From positions 1 to 33,091 of the forward strand of contig JAGRIH010000015.1 of the NCBI GenBank assembly GCA_020443345.1: a DNA stretch of 33,091 nucleotides, written 5' to 3'. The notes under the pieces are model-generated. The model did no database searches, was not told where the DNA came from, and was given only the letters and a program-made list of their open reading frames with translations. Source of the stretch: Halioglobus sp. (GTDB lineage: Bacteria > Pseudomonadota > Gammaproteobacteria > Pseudomonadales > Halieaceae). This document shows positions 15,827 through 24,205 of this stretch, piece by piece. The translations under genes and the position numbers were made by a program. The first letter of the stretch is position 1, and each line of letters starts with the position of its first letter.

Positions 15827-15894
15827 TTTTTCCAATCAATTTGTGCTCGAGAGCTCACTTTCCAGCCCCGTTGCTGCCGACGGCTTTGGAAAAA
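15827..15894. repeat. 9-bp inverted repeat in the panE/GNAT intergenic region
   Basis: TTTTTCCAA (15827-15835) and TTGGAAAAA (15886-15894) are perfect inverted copies 50 bp apart between two divergent genes. It could be a looped operator or chance. Confidence 0.25.
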
Positions 15895-15980
15895 CCGCGC
15901 AGGCGCTGTTTTTGTGTATATTACAACATTAACCGACAGTCTAGCCGGGCGAACGCCAATTCAGATCTGGAGTAACTTTT

Positions 15981-16454
15981 ATGTCAGTAAAAATAAGGAA
16001 AATGCGCAGTGAAGATTATGCCGCCTCAATGCAGATTCTCGATAAATGGAACATGGCGCCCGTCGCGCCCAGTGCGACGCTGCAAAACCCGGAACGCAGC
16101 GAACTGGATATCGAGCACTCATTCGTTGCCGAGCGCGACGGTGTGATAGTGGGCGTCAGCAGCTACATCGTGCACAGCCCCGAACTGGCGGAAACGGCGA
16201 GTCTGGCCGTCGATCCCTCGTGCCAGGGGCTCGGACTGGGTTACCAGCTACAGCTTGCCCGCCTGCGGGAAATGCAGGCAAAGGGCATTCGCAAGGTGCA
16301 CACGGAAACAGATCGCGAGGACACTATCGCCTGGTATATGCGCAAATTCGGCTATGTCCGGGTGGGCACCAATCCCAAGAAACACGATTTTAGCCTGGCC
16401 GATGTCGACGAGTGGACCGTCCTGCAACTGGATCTGGACACCTATCAACCCTGA
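15981..16454 (+). CDS. GNAT-family N-acetyltransferase
   Basis: A 157-residue acyl-CoA-dependent acetyltransferase. Motif A is readable as SLAVDPSCQGLGLGYQLQLA, where the QGLGLG loop binds the CoA pyrophosphate. Motif B follows in KVHTETDREDTIAWYMRKFGY. The acceptor is unknown; protein N-termini, amino acids and small amines are all possible. GGAG lies 8 nt before the ATG. Its last codons overlap, tail to tail, the last 10 bases of a convergent ATP-grasp gene. Confidence 0.85.
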   Translation: MSVKIRKMRSEDYAASMQILDKWNMAPVAPSATLQNPERSELDIEHSFVAERDGVIVGVSSYIVHSPELAETASLAVDPSCQGLGLGYQLQLARLREMQAKGIRKVHTETDREDTIAWYMRKFGYVRVGTNPKKHDFSLADVDEWTVLQLDLDTYQP

Positions 16455-17533
16455 CGTTGAGGTCTGCCAAGCGCTGATGTCGGGCTCTGGCTCCCGATCA
16501 AATCCAGTGTGGGAATATCCACATTGGCGGCGTGGATGGGGTCCGGCTGGTTGTTGAGCTCGACGATAAGCGGGCCATCCGGCGCAATGGCGATGTCCAT
16601 ACCCACCAGGCGTGTCTCGGGAAAAACTGCCAGACACTCTTTCGCCAGTTGTACCGCCCGCGGCCAGAAAGGGATGACAAAGCCATCGAGCACGGCGGGA
16701 TCGACCCGCTCCTCTGGCGGCCCCGGGCGCACATGCACCTCCCTCAGGGTGCCCGTCGCGAGATCAATCGGCGCATAGAGACCGCCGGCTTTTTCCAGAT
16801 TGAAATCCGCCAGGCTGGTGCGGCTGCCCACTTTGAGCACACCCGATCGCACCTGAATATCGCGCTCGGTTTGCCTGACCCACAACCGCAAGGTGTTGAC
16901 GCTGCTGGGATTCAGGGCCGCCATGGCGGGGTGCTGCTGTATCAAGGCTTCAATATGAATGCCCTGGTCGCCGTATTCTTCGCCTTTGAGTTGCAGGTAC
17001 TCATCCAGCGGCAGGCTGCGCTGCAGCGCCCGCGAAAAGATCTCCTGGTCTTCTCCCGAACCGATGTCGATCAAGTCAAAACCGATACCGCGGGCCCCCA
17101 CCGGTCGCTTGAAGGCAACCGCCTGCTGCTGTTTACGCTGCAACAGGGCCCACAATTGCGCGCTGCTGGTCAGGGGCTGGCCGTCACAACTGCGCCCCCA
17201 CAGCGGGTGAAAGCAGCCCATAAAGGGCGCTGTAGGAATACCGAACAGGGTCAGCATCGCCTTCTCGCAGACCTTGTTCTGGGACAGGGTTTCGTAACGC
17301 GGGTGATTGATGCTGGCGAGGGCGTCCAGGTAGGGCTGACCGAGCCGATAGCGGGTTTTCTGCCGGAAAGGCATTTCGCGCCGCCAAAAGCGCGCGCGGT
17401 GGTAAAAGCCCGGGCCGATGCGAAACCGCAGTTGCAGGTACAGCATTTCGCCGAGCTGGCGATACAGTGGCAGATGACCTTCACGCGCGCGCGAAATGGA
17501 GAGCTTGATGTAGCTCAGAATCGGTGTCTGCAT
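16445..17533 (-). CDS. Sugar-transfer associated ATP-grasp family protein
   Basis: A 362-residue ATP-dependent carboxylate-amine ligase-type protein from ATG 17533 (MQTPILSYIKLSIS). The frame extends 17 codons further to a TTG at 17584, but that part has no support. Motifs: AVAFKRPVGARGIGFDLI (ATP-binding Lys and glycine-rich loop), LNPSSVNTLRLWVRQ, VGSRTSLADFNLEKAGGLYAPID, GFVIPFW, and the metal-binding end MDIAIAPDGPLIVELNNQPDP. This order matches the sugar-transfer associated ATP-grasp domain, often found with capsule or exopolysaccharide genes. No such genes are in the window. The product is unknown. Confidence 0.85.
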   Translation of the reverse strand: MQTPILSYIKLSISRAREGHLPLYRQLGEMLYLQLRFRIGPGFYHRARFWRREMPFRQKTRYRLGQPYLDALASINHPRYETLSQNKVCEKAMLTLFGIPTAPFMGCFHPLWGRSCDGQPLTSSAQLWALLQRKQQQAVAFKRPVGARGIGFDLIDIGSGEDQEIFSRALQRSLPLDEYLQLKGEEYGDQGIHIEALIQQHPAMAALNPSSVNTLRLWVRQTERDIQVRSGVLKVGSRTSLADFNLEKAGGLYAPIDLATGTLREVHVRPGPPEERVDPAVLDGFVIPFWPRAVQLAKECLAVFPETRLVGMDIAIAPDGPLIVELNNQPDPIHAANVDIPTLDLIGSQSPTSALGRPQRQG

Positions 17534-17804
17534 GGCTGGATCAGCTACCTGCACAATTGGCTGCAATGCGTTTAGAACCCGCAAGACTAAGGCAGCTAAC
17601 GGGATCGTACAAGCGCCCCTTCGCGCACGATCGAAGTTAGACGCGCTCGTATCCTCAGGCCAGCTTCGCGCTTACCACTGGGCAGCCAGGCCTGTTCCAG
17701 GACAACCGACGAGTTTCGGCAGGCCGTGCTGTAGCCTGTCGAGAAAAGGACTCCGCCTGAGAGAGGCATGGGTATCAACAATGTTGCAACACATATCTCC
17801 CAGT

Positions 17805-17810
17805 GATAAT
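17805..17810 (+). promoter_or_regulatory. Candidate -10 box of the mazEF operon
   Basis: GATAAT directly abuts the operator palindrome, with TTGCAA at 17784-17789 (15-bp spacer) as the best -35. Binding at the palindrome would cover the transcription start. Confidence 0.35.
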
Positions 17811-17829
17811 GTGTCTACATTGTAGATAC
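17811..17829. promoter_or_regulatory. MazE-type operator palindrome
   Basis: GTGTCTACATTGTAGATAC is symmetric about 17820 at 8 of 9 base pairs, with a perfect TCTACA-t-TGTAGA core. It sits 15 bp before the antitoxin start. From memory, the E. coli mazEF promoter contains closely similar ATCTACA/TGTAGAT half-sites, so antitoxin autoregulation is the likely role. Confidence 0.65.
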
Positions 17830-17843
17830 GGCGGTCTAGGCAT

Positions 17844-18101
17844 ATGAAGTTGGCTATAAAAAAATGGGGCAATGGTGCTGCAGTTCGCATCCAGCGAGTC
17901 TTGCTCCGGCAAATCAACTGCGATATCGGTGAAAGCCTGGAGGTTGAGGTCGTCGACGGCGGCCTGTTTTTGCGACCGGCACGCGAACCGGAGTATTCCC
18001 TGGATGACCTGCTGGCTTCCTGTAAGCCTGAGCAGTTCAAACTGTCTGATGGAGACAAACAGTGGCTCGACGCAAAGCCTGTTGGTCGCGAAGTGCTCTA
18101 A
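17844..18101 (+). CDS. mazE: MazE-type antitoxin (AbrB/SpoVT fold)
   Basis: An 85-residue antitoxin. The N-terminal swapped-hairpin DNA-binding domain reads MKLAIKKWGNGAAVRIQRVL then IGESLEVEVVDGGLFLRPA. The acidic, flexible C-terminus (residues about 50-85, YSLDDLLASCKPEQF) is the part expected to thread into the toxin. The usual RIP motif after AAVR reads RIQ here, a small deviation. Its TAA stop is directly followed by the toxin ATG, giving tight coupling. It would repress its own operon at the palindrome just upstream. Confidence 0.88.
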   Translation: MKLAIKKWGNGAAVRIQRVLLRQINCDIGESLEVEVVDGGLFLRPAREPEYSLDDLLASCKPEQFKLSDGDKQWLDAKPVGREVL

Positions 18102-18437
18102 ATGGCCAGACGATACACGCCGAAGCGCGGGGATATCGTGTTCACTGACTTTGATCCTGCTGCTGGACACGGGCAGAAAATGCAGCGGCCTGCGCTAGTT
18201 CTTTCGCCGGAGTCGTTTAATAAGAAAATCAAGCTGGCCCTGGTGGCTCCGATCACATCGACTGTCCGTGGACACGGTTTTGAAGTAAAGCTGGCTGATA
18301 CCAAAATGACAGGCGTTGTCCTGTGTCACCGGGTCAAGGTCATTGATTATGAGGCCCGCGGCGTGCGTTTCATCGAGAAGGCGCCCCGCCCAATCATTGT
18401 CGATGTGTTGGCGAAGGTTCGCTTGTTGGTTAACTGA
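18102..18437 (+). CDS. mazF: MazF/PemK-family mRNA interferase toxin
   Basis: A 111-residue sequence-specific endoribonuclease. Family features in order: YTPKRGDIVFTDFDPAAGHG (the RGD-V motif with the loop that carries catalytic contacts), QRPALVLSPESFN (conserved RPALV strand), ALVAPITSTVRGHGFEV (the conserved Thr/Ser of the active site), and the C-terminal strand/helix ARGVRFIEKAPRPIIVDVLA. Length and pairing match chromosomal MazF (ChpAK) toxins. It appears intact. The cleavage sequence cannot be predicted. Confidence 0.92.
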   Translation: MARRYTPKRGDIVFTDFDPAAGHGQKMQRPALVLSPESFNKKIKLALVAPITSTVRGHGFEVKLADTKMTGVVLCHRVKVIDYEARGVRFIEKAPRPIIVDVLAKVRLLVN

Positions 18438-18892
18438 GTTCCAGGCGCCAGAGACATGGATTCTGCCAGGCTCGTCAACAGAATTCGAGTAAATGGCAGT
18501 GGACTACAACCGAACCCGCTCGACACTCACGCCGACTGCTTCATCAGCCCGGCAGCGTTTGAGGCACATCGAGTCGCTTCAAGACGTCTCCGGTGCTGGT
18601 GGGCAGGACCACAACCAGCGATGCCAACCAGTTCTGCAAAGAATCGGGCAAGCAATCTATAAAAAACATTATATATGTGGCATAAGATATTGTAATAATT
18701 AATTATTTATTATTTTATTCTGCCCGAAGAATAGGTGAGCGTGCGCTGCGCGTCACCAGTGTGCAGAACTTTTCATAGAGCGTCTTATCTATAGTTCAGT
18801 GTTTGCTCCAGCGTCGCAGGGCGTTACACTTAAACACTGGATTTGCAAAGGGTAAAACTGACTTGAAAGCAATCAATCACCTGGCCGCCACC
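18438..18892. other. Intergenic region between mazF and prc, with an AT-rich island
   Basis: This 455-base gap has no supported gene. The 60 bases 18661-18720 contain only 8 G or C, in sharp contrast to the surroundings. A GGTGAGCG/CGCGTCACC imperfect hairpin (one bulge) lies at about 18734-18757. TATAGT at 18790-18795 is a possible -10 for prc, without a good -35. Confidence 0.4.
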
Positions 18893-20986
18893 ATGCGGTT
18901 CGCCTGCTGTGTCGCCCTGCTGGCCGCCGTGTCCCTGCCCGGCTGGGCGCTTATCGAATACAGTCAGGAGCAGCAGAACACCATTATCGAGATGGTGGAA
19001 CAACTGGAGAGCCGACACTACGCCAAGCTCAAATACGATGACGTGCTGTCCTCCCAGCACCTGGACAACTACGTCGACAGGCTGGATCACGGTCGTTTGT
19101 TTTTTTCCGCCGCGGACATCAGGGAATTCGAGCGCTACCGCTCGGTGATGGACGACGAGGCCCACGAGGGCAATCTCGATGCGGCCTTCTATATTTTCAA
19201 CCGCTTCCAGCAGCGTCTGGAAGAGCGCCTGCAGGGGCTTATCGACACTCTCCCCCAGGCCATCGCCACTATGGATTTCACCATCGACGAGTCCTTTGAA
19301 CTGGACGTGGAAGACCGCGACTGGGCGACCACCGACGCAGAGCTCAACGACCGCTGGCGCAAACAGCTCAAAAACCAGGTGCTGAGCCTGAAACTGGCCG
19401 ACAAGACGCCCCAGGACATTGCACCGACGCTGGAAAAACGCTACCGCAGCCAGCTCAAACGCGTACAGCAATACAACAACCAGGATGTGTTCCAGATCTA
19501 CGCCAACGCACTGACCGAACTGTATGATCCGCATACCAATTATCTGTCACCGGCGCGCTCCGAAAATTTCAACATCAATATGAGCCTGTCGCTGGAGGGC
19601 ATTGGCGCGGTATTACAGATGGAAGACGAATACACCAAGGTCGCGCGGCTGGTGCCCAAGGGTCCAGCGGATAAGCAGGGCGAGTTGCACCCCTCTGACC
19701 GGATCGTAGCGGTGGGTCAGGACACGGACGGAGATATGGTCGATGTCATCGGCTGGCGCCTCGATGAAGTGGTAGAACTGATCCGCGGGCCCAAGGATTC
19801 GACGGTGCGCCTGGAGGTCATACCTGCCAAATCAAAGTCCACCGATCAGCGCAAGCTCATTACCATTGTGCGCAACAAGGTAAAACTGGAGGAGCAGTCG
19901 GCCCAGAAAAAAGTGCTGGAGATTCCCGGCGGCGACAGCATCATGAAGATCGGTGTGATCGATATTCCGGCGTTCTACATCGACTTTGAAGCCATGCGCC
20001 GCGGCGAAAAGGACTACAAGAGCACCACTCGCGACGTGCGCAAGCTGCTGCAGGAACTGCAGGAAGACGGCGTCGACGGCATTGTCATCGACCTGCGCAA
20101 CAACGGCGGCGGCTCCCTGCAGGAAGCAAACGAGTTGACCGGCCTGTTTATCGAATACGGGCCGACGGTACAGATCAGACACTCCTCGCGCCGCGTCTGG
20201 CGCGATGGCAAGCGGCTCAAGAGCGACTACTACGAGGGGCCGCTGGTGGTGCTGGTGAACCGGCTGAGCGCGTCGGCGTCGGAAATTTTTGCCGGCGCGA
20301 TACAGGACTACCAGCGCGGCATCATCGTGGGCGACCGGTCCTTCGGCAAGGGTACCGTACAGACGCTGATCCCGCTGACCGAGGGGCAGCTCAAGATAAC
20401 CGAGAGCAAGTTTTATCGCATTTCCGGGGAGAGCACCCAGCACCGCGGCGTGGTGCCAGACGTGGAGTTTCCCACCCTCTACGACCCGCAGGAGATCGGC
20501 GAAAGTGCGCTGGACCACGCCCTGAGCTGGGACCATATCAACCCGGTACGCTTCCATCGCTACAACGACCTGTCCACCCTGATACCGGACATCATCAAGC
20601 TGTTTCAGGCGCGCAGCGTAGAGAATGCCGACCTGCAGTATCTCGAAGAGCAGGTGGACCTGGCGCAACAGACCCGCAAGCTCACGCAGTTACCGCTCAA
20701 CGAACGGGCGCGCATCGCACTGCGCGACAGCCAGGAGCGCAAGGCCCTGGCGATCGAGAACAAACGGCGCACGGCACGCGGCGAAAAGCCGTTGGCATCC
20801 CTGGATGAAGACGCCCGCGCAGCCGGGGACGAAGGCATTGCGGAAGACGATGTCGCCGCTGCCACAAATGAAGCGGAAGAACCGGACGTGCTGCTGATCG
20901 AGGCCGGCAACGTGCTGGTGGACGCATTGCTGCTGCGGCAGCAGCGCTTCGCGGCGCATACCTCGAACAGGGAAATGTTCGACTAG
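18893..20986 (+). CDS. prc: Carboxy-terminal processing (tail-specific) protease Prc
   Basis: Periplasmic serine protease of family S41 that trims C-termini and clears SsrA-tagged or misfolded envelope proteins; in relatives it acts with NlpI on the PBP-linked hydrolase MepS. From ATG 18893 the product is 697 residues, near the 682 of E. coli Prc, and begins with a signal peptide (MRFACCVALLAAVSLPGWA). A PDZ domain (GIGAVLQMEDEYTKVARLVP...) is followed by the protease core VIDLRNNGGGSLQEA and the catalytic Ser region RLSASASEIFAGAIQ (about residue 460), with the catalytic Lys in GDRSFGKGTVQ. The Tsp-type C-terminal domain follows. The frame extends upstream to TTG 18863 (AAAGGG before it) and TTG 18803; the ATG places the signal peptide correctly. 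It is convergent with cysG. Confidence 0.93.
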   Translation: MRFACCVALLAAVSLPGWALIEYSQEQQNTIIEMVEQLESRHYAKLKYDDVLSSQHLDNYVDRLDHGRLFFSAADIREFERYRSVMDDEAHEGNLDAAFYIFNRFQQRLEERLQGLIDTLPQAIATMDFTIDESFELDVEDRDWATTDAELNDRWRKQLKNQVLSLKLADKTPQDIAPTLEKRYRSQLKRVQQYNNQDVFQIYANALTELYDPHTNYLSPARSENFNINMSLSLEGIGAVLQMEDEYTKVARLVPKGPADKQGELHPSDRIVAVGQDTDGDMVDVIGWRLDEVVELIRGPKDSTVRLEVIPAKSKSTDQRKLITIVRNKVKLEEQSAQKKVLEIPGGDSIMKIGVIDIPAFYIDFEAMRRGEKDYKSTTRDVRKLLQELQEDGVDGIVIDLRNNGGGSLQEANELTGLFIEYGPTVQIRHSSRRVWRDGKRLKSDYYEGPLVVLVNRLSASASEIFAGAIQDYQRGIIVGDRSFGKGTVQTLIPLTEGQLKITESKFYRISGESTQHRGVVPDVEFPTLYDPQEIGESALDHALSWDHINPVRFHRYNDLSTLIPDIIKLFQARSVENADLQYLEEQVDLAQQTRKLTQLPLNERARIALRDSQERKALAIENKRRTARGEKPLASLDEDARAAGDEGIAEDDVAAATNEAEEPDVLLIEAGNVLVDALLLRQQRFAAHTSNREMFD

Positions 20987-21022
20987 TGTCCTGTCCGTGT
21001 ATAGGGATAGAACACCAGCTCA

Positions 21023-22450
21023 TTACGAGACCCGGAACCAAGCCAGGTCGCGGTGCAATTTCACCACGTCGCCAACAATGATCAGCGTCGGGGCCGCGGG
21101 CTGTTCGCGCGCCACGATGGCTTCCATCGTCGCCAGTGTGCCGCGAAGGACGCGTTGCTCACGGGTAGTGGCCCGCTCCACCAGCGCAATTGGCGTGTCG
21201 GGCGCCCTGCCGTAGGCCTGTAACTGCCGGCAAATCGACGGCAGCCCCAGCAGACCCATATAAAACACCAGGGTCTCGGTCGGCGATAGAAACTGCCGCC
21301 AGTCGTGCGTCAGTTCCCCGTCCTTGAGATGCCCCGTCACGAAGCGCACCGACTGGGCATAATCCCTGTGGGTAAGCGGGATACCCGCGTAACAGGCCGC
21401 GCCGCTGGCGGCGGTGATACCCGGCACCACCTGGAAGGGGATGTTGTGGTCGGCCAGCAGTTCAATCTCCTCCCCGCCCCGACCAAAAATGAATGGGTCC
21501 CCGCCCTTTAGGCGCACCACACGTTTGCCCTGCAGCGCCAGCTCCACCAGTAGCTGATTGATCTGCCTCTGCGGCAGGGCGTGGTTCGCACGCGCCTTGC
21601 CCACGTAGATCTGTTCGGCGTCGCGCCTGGCCATGGCCACGATGGCCGGCGCTACCAGTCTGTCGTACAGCACCACGTCCGCGCTCTGCAGCGCCCGCAT
21701 GGCTTTGAAAGTCATCAGATCGGGGTCCCCCGGCCCCGCACCCACCAGGTACACTTCACCAATAGCACCGATAGTGCCTGTCCCTTCCCCCCCTGCTCGT
21801 TCGCCCGCTTCATCCGACGCCGCGTCCGACAACTGTTGCAGCAACAGCTGCGCGGCCCGCTCCTCGTTGCCCGTCAGCACCTGCTCGCCGACAGCGCCTT
21901 CGAGCACCGTCTCCCAGAACCGCCGGCGGGGACTTGGAAGTGCCATGCGCCGCTTGACGGTATCGCGCATGCGCCCGGCAAACACCGCCAGCGCACCGTA
22001 GGAGGCGGGCACCAGGGATTCGATTTTCCCGCGCAGCATGCGTGTCAGTACCGGGCTGCGACCACCGCTGCTGATGGCAATGCTCAGGGGGGAGCGATCC
22101 ACGATGGCCGGGAAGATAAACGTGCACAGCTGCGGAGCATCCACCACGTTGACCGGCAGATGCAGGGCCCGGGCGTGTGCAGACACCGCGCGGTTGACGG
22201 CCCGGTCGGAAGTGGCGGCGACGACCAGCACCTTGCCGTGCAGATCGGCTTCCCGGTAGCGGCGATTGCGCCACTGGCCGCCGCGCTCGGTCAGCAGCGT
22301 CTCGAGCTCCTGCGTGATATCTGGCGCCACGACGGTGAGTTCGGCACCCGCAGCCAGCAGCAGACGCGCCTTGCGGGTCGCCACACTGCCGGCGCCAATC
22401 AGCACCACCGGCTCACCGCGCAGGCGCAAACTCACCGGCAGGTAGTCCAT
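21023..22450 (-). CDS. cysG: Siroheme synthase (trifunctional)
   Basis: Makes siroheme for sulfite and nitrite reductases from uroporphyrinogen III: two methylations, NAD-dependent oxidation and iron insertion. The N-terminal half (about 1-150) is the precorrin-2 dehydrogenase/ferrochelatase: [20 protein letters not shown] (NAD loop), [16 protein letters not shown] (catalytic Asp) and [15 protein letters not shown]. The C-terminal half (about 230-470) is the SAM methyltransferase: [42 protein letters not shown] and [12 protein letters not shown]. The 475 residues are the normal length. A short Glu/Gly-rich linker (about 205-228) joins the two halves. Its ATG follows the serS stop by one base, so the genes are cotranscribed and coupled. 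Confidence 0.96.
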   Translation of the reverse strand: MDYLPVSLRLRGEPVVLIGAGSVATRKARLLLAAGAELTVVAPDITQELETLLTERGGQWRNRRYREADLHGKVLVVAATSDRAVNRAVSAHARALHLPVNVVDAPQLCTFIFPAIVDRSPLSIAISSGGRSPVLTRMLRGKIESLVPASYGALAVFAGRMRDTVKRRMALPSPRRRFWETVLEGAVGEQVLTGNEERAAQLLLQQLSDAASDEAGERAGGEGTGTIGAIGEVYLVGAGPGDPDLMTFKAMRALQSADVVLYDRLVAPAIVAMARRDAEQIYVGKARANHALPQRQINQLLVELALQGKRVVRLKGGDPFIFGRGGEEIELLADHNIPFQVVPGITAASGAACYAGIPLTHRDYAQSVRFVTGHLKDGELTHDWRQFLSPTETLVFYMGLLGLPSICRQLQAYGRAPDTPIALVERATTREQRVLRGTLATMEAIVAREQPAAPTLIIVGDVVKLHRDLAWFRVS

Positions 22451-22451
22451 T

Positions 22452-23750
22452 TCAGCCGTCCAGCGTGCTCACACCGCCCAGGTACGCAGACAGCACCGGC
22501 GGCAGGGCAACCGTGCCATCGGCCCGCTGGCCGTTTTCCAGGATCGCTACCAGCGTGCGCCCCACCGCCAAGCCGGAGCCATTGAGTGTGTGCAGCAGTT
22601 CGGGTTTGCCGGTGTCCGGGTTGCGCCAGCGGGCCTGCATGCGCCGCGCCTGATAGTCGCCAAAGCTGCTGCAGGAGGATATCTCGCGGTAGCTGTCCTG
22701 CCCCGGCAGCCACACTTCCAGATCGTAGGTCTTGCGCGCGCCGAACCCCAGATCGCCAGTGCACAGAACCACCTTGCGATAGGGCAGATCCAGCAGTTGC
22801 AGCACTTTCTCAGCATGGCCGGTGAGCTGTTCCAGCGCGGCCTCGGACTGCGCCGGGCGCACCAGCTGTACCAGTTCCACTTTTTCAAACTGGTGCTGGC
22901 GAATCATGCCGCGCGTATCGCGCCCGTAACTGCCCGCCTCGCTGCGAAAGCAGGGCGTGTGACAGACATAGCGGATCCCTTGCGCGCCCAGCTCATCGGC
23001 TTCGAAGAGGCGCTCCCGCGCCACATTGGTCACCGGCACTTCCGCGGTGGGTATCAGGTAATAGCCCTGCTCGCCGTGCAGGCGGAACAGATCTTCCTCG
23101 AACTTGGGCAGCTGTCCGGTGCCGCGCAGCGACTCGCGGTTGACGATATACGGTACATAGATCTCGCGGTAACCGTGCTCGCGGGTGTGCAGGTCCAGCA
23201 TGAACTGGATCAGCGCCCGCTGCAGCCGGGCCAGTTCACCGTACATGACGGTGAAACGCGAACCGGCAATTTTGCTGCCCGTGTCGGCGTCCAGCAGGCC
23301 CAGGGACTCGCCCAGCGCCACGTGGTCGCGCACCGCAAAGTCGAAGCGCGCCGGCTGGCCCCAGCGCAACACCTCAGCGTTCTCGTTCTCACCGGCCCCG
23401 CTCGGCACATCCGGTGCGGGCAGGTTCGGCACCGCGAGCAACAGGTCCTGCAACTCGCCCTGCACCTGCCGCGCCTGTTCGGTGAGGACATCGATCTGTG
23501 CGGCAATGCTCTCCAGGGTCGCATGCACCCGCGCCTTGGCATCATCGACGCTGACGCCCTGGTTCACCAGTTGGCCGATTTGCTTGGAGGCGCTCTTGCG
23601 CTCTGCCAGCAGATTCTGGCTGTCTACATCCGCCTGTTTGCGCCGGGCATCCAGTGCCTTGAAGTGCGCCACATCGAAGGTGAAACCGCGCGTCGCCAGG
23701 GCCGCAGCCACACCCTCGGGGTCACGCCTGACGGCTTTGATATCCAACAT
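22452..23750 (-). CDS. serS: Seryl-tRNA synthetase
   Basis: Charges tRNA-Ser, and tRNA-Sec where present. The 432-residue class II synthetase has an N-terminal coiled-coil arm (about 30-100, [19 protein letters not shown] onwards) that grips the tRNA long arm. Motif 2 is [20 protein letters not shown] and motif 3 is [18 protein letters not shown], and the serine-binding TAEVPVTN segment is present. It lies between crcB and cysG in an order shared with other gammaproteobacteria. No T-box or other leader is visible in the 55-bp gap upstream. Confidence 0.97.
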   Translation of the reverse strand: MLDIKAVRRDPEGVAAALATRGFTFDVAHFKALDARRKQADVDSQNLLAERKSASKQIGQLVNQGVSVDDAKARVHATLESIAAQIDVLTEQARQVQGELQDLLLAVPNLPAPDVPSGAGENENAEVLRWGQPARFDFAVRDHVALGESLGLLDADTGSKIAGSRFTVMYGELARLQRALIQFMLDLHTREHGYREIYVPYIVNRESLRGTGQLPKFEEDLFRLHGEQGYYLIPTAEVPVTNVARERLFEADELGAQGIRYVCHTPCFRSEAGSYGRDTRGMIRQHQFEKVELVQLVRPAQSEAALEQLTGHAEKVLQLLDLPYRKVVLCTGDLGFGARKTYDLEVWLPGQDSYREISSCSSFGDYQARRMQARWRNPDTGKPELLHTLNGSGLAVGRTLVAILENGQRADGTVALPPVLSAYLGGVSTLDG

Positions 23751-23805
23751 CGTGATCGTTCCTGTAACGGTAAGCCAAAATCATGTAACCAACCCGGCAC
23801 CGGTC

Positions 23806-24183
23806 TCAGGTCAGCACCCGGGCGAGCTGCATGGCGGCGCCGGCCATTGCCACGCAGAGGACGGCGCTGCCGAGCATATAGGCCATTGCATGGCCCGTAT
23901 GTCCGGCCTCCAGCAGCGTCATAGTCTCCAGCGAAAAAGTCGAAAAAGTCGTAAAGGCACCCAGAAAGCCCACCATCAGGACGCCGCGCCAGTCCGCATG
24001 GACAAGCTGGCGCTCCACCAGCAGGACATAGATGATGCCGATGGCAAAGGAGCCCAGCATATTTACCAGCAGCGTGCCCACCGGCAACTCGCCCTCCCAC
24101 AGGCTGTGCACCCAGGTGGCCAGCGCGTAGCGCGACACCGCCCCGGCGGCGCCCCCCAGGGCGATAAAGAGCAGGTATTTCAT
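23806..24183 (-). CDS. crcB: Fluoride channel CrcB/FluC
   Basis: Small dual-topology inner-membrane channel that exports fluoride. Its 125 residues form four membrane segments: ALGGAAGAVSRYALA (the conserved N-terminal GxxGAxxRY), LPVGTLLVNMLGSFAIGIIY (pore Asn), GFLGAFTTFSTFSLET (the Phe box and Na+ site region), and a hydrophobic C-terminal helix. It works as an antiparallel dimer. No fluoride riboswitch is visible: only 22 bp separate it from rarA upstream, so expression probably follows the operon. Confidence 0.96.
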   Translation of the reverse strand: MKYLLFIALGGAAGAVSRYALATWVHSLWEGELPVGTLLVNMLGSFAIGIIYVLLVERQLVHADWRGVLMVGFLGAFTTFSTFSLETMTLLEAGHTGHAMAYMLGSAVLCVAMAGAAMQLARVLT

Positions 24184-24205
24184 GTGTTAGGGCCCTGGTT
24201 CCCAC

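Noticed and set aside
14155-17533. N-acetylglutaminylglutamine amide locus (asparagine synthetase plus GNAT plus ATP-grasp)
   Set aside because: The three parts are on different strands with panE between them. The GNAT and ATP-grasp are separate convergent genes rather than the fused Ngg enzyme, and the ATP-grasp matches the sugar-transfer type.
16532-17575. 347-codon plus-strand frame opposite the ATP-grasp gene
   Set aside because: The minus-strand product has recognisable ATP-grasp motifs; the plus frame has none and is rich in Arg, Gln and His, as shadow frames are.
22590-23924. 444-codon plus-strand frame opposite serS and crcB
   Set aside because: Antisense to two certain core genes; no domain seen.
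24184-24205. Fluoride riboswitch before crcB
   Set aside because: The gap to rarA is only 22 bp, too short for the roughly 60-nt aptamer.
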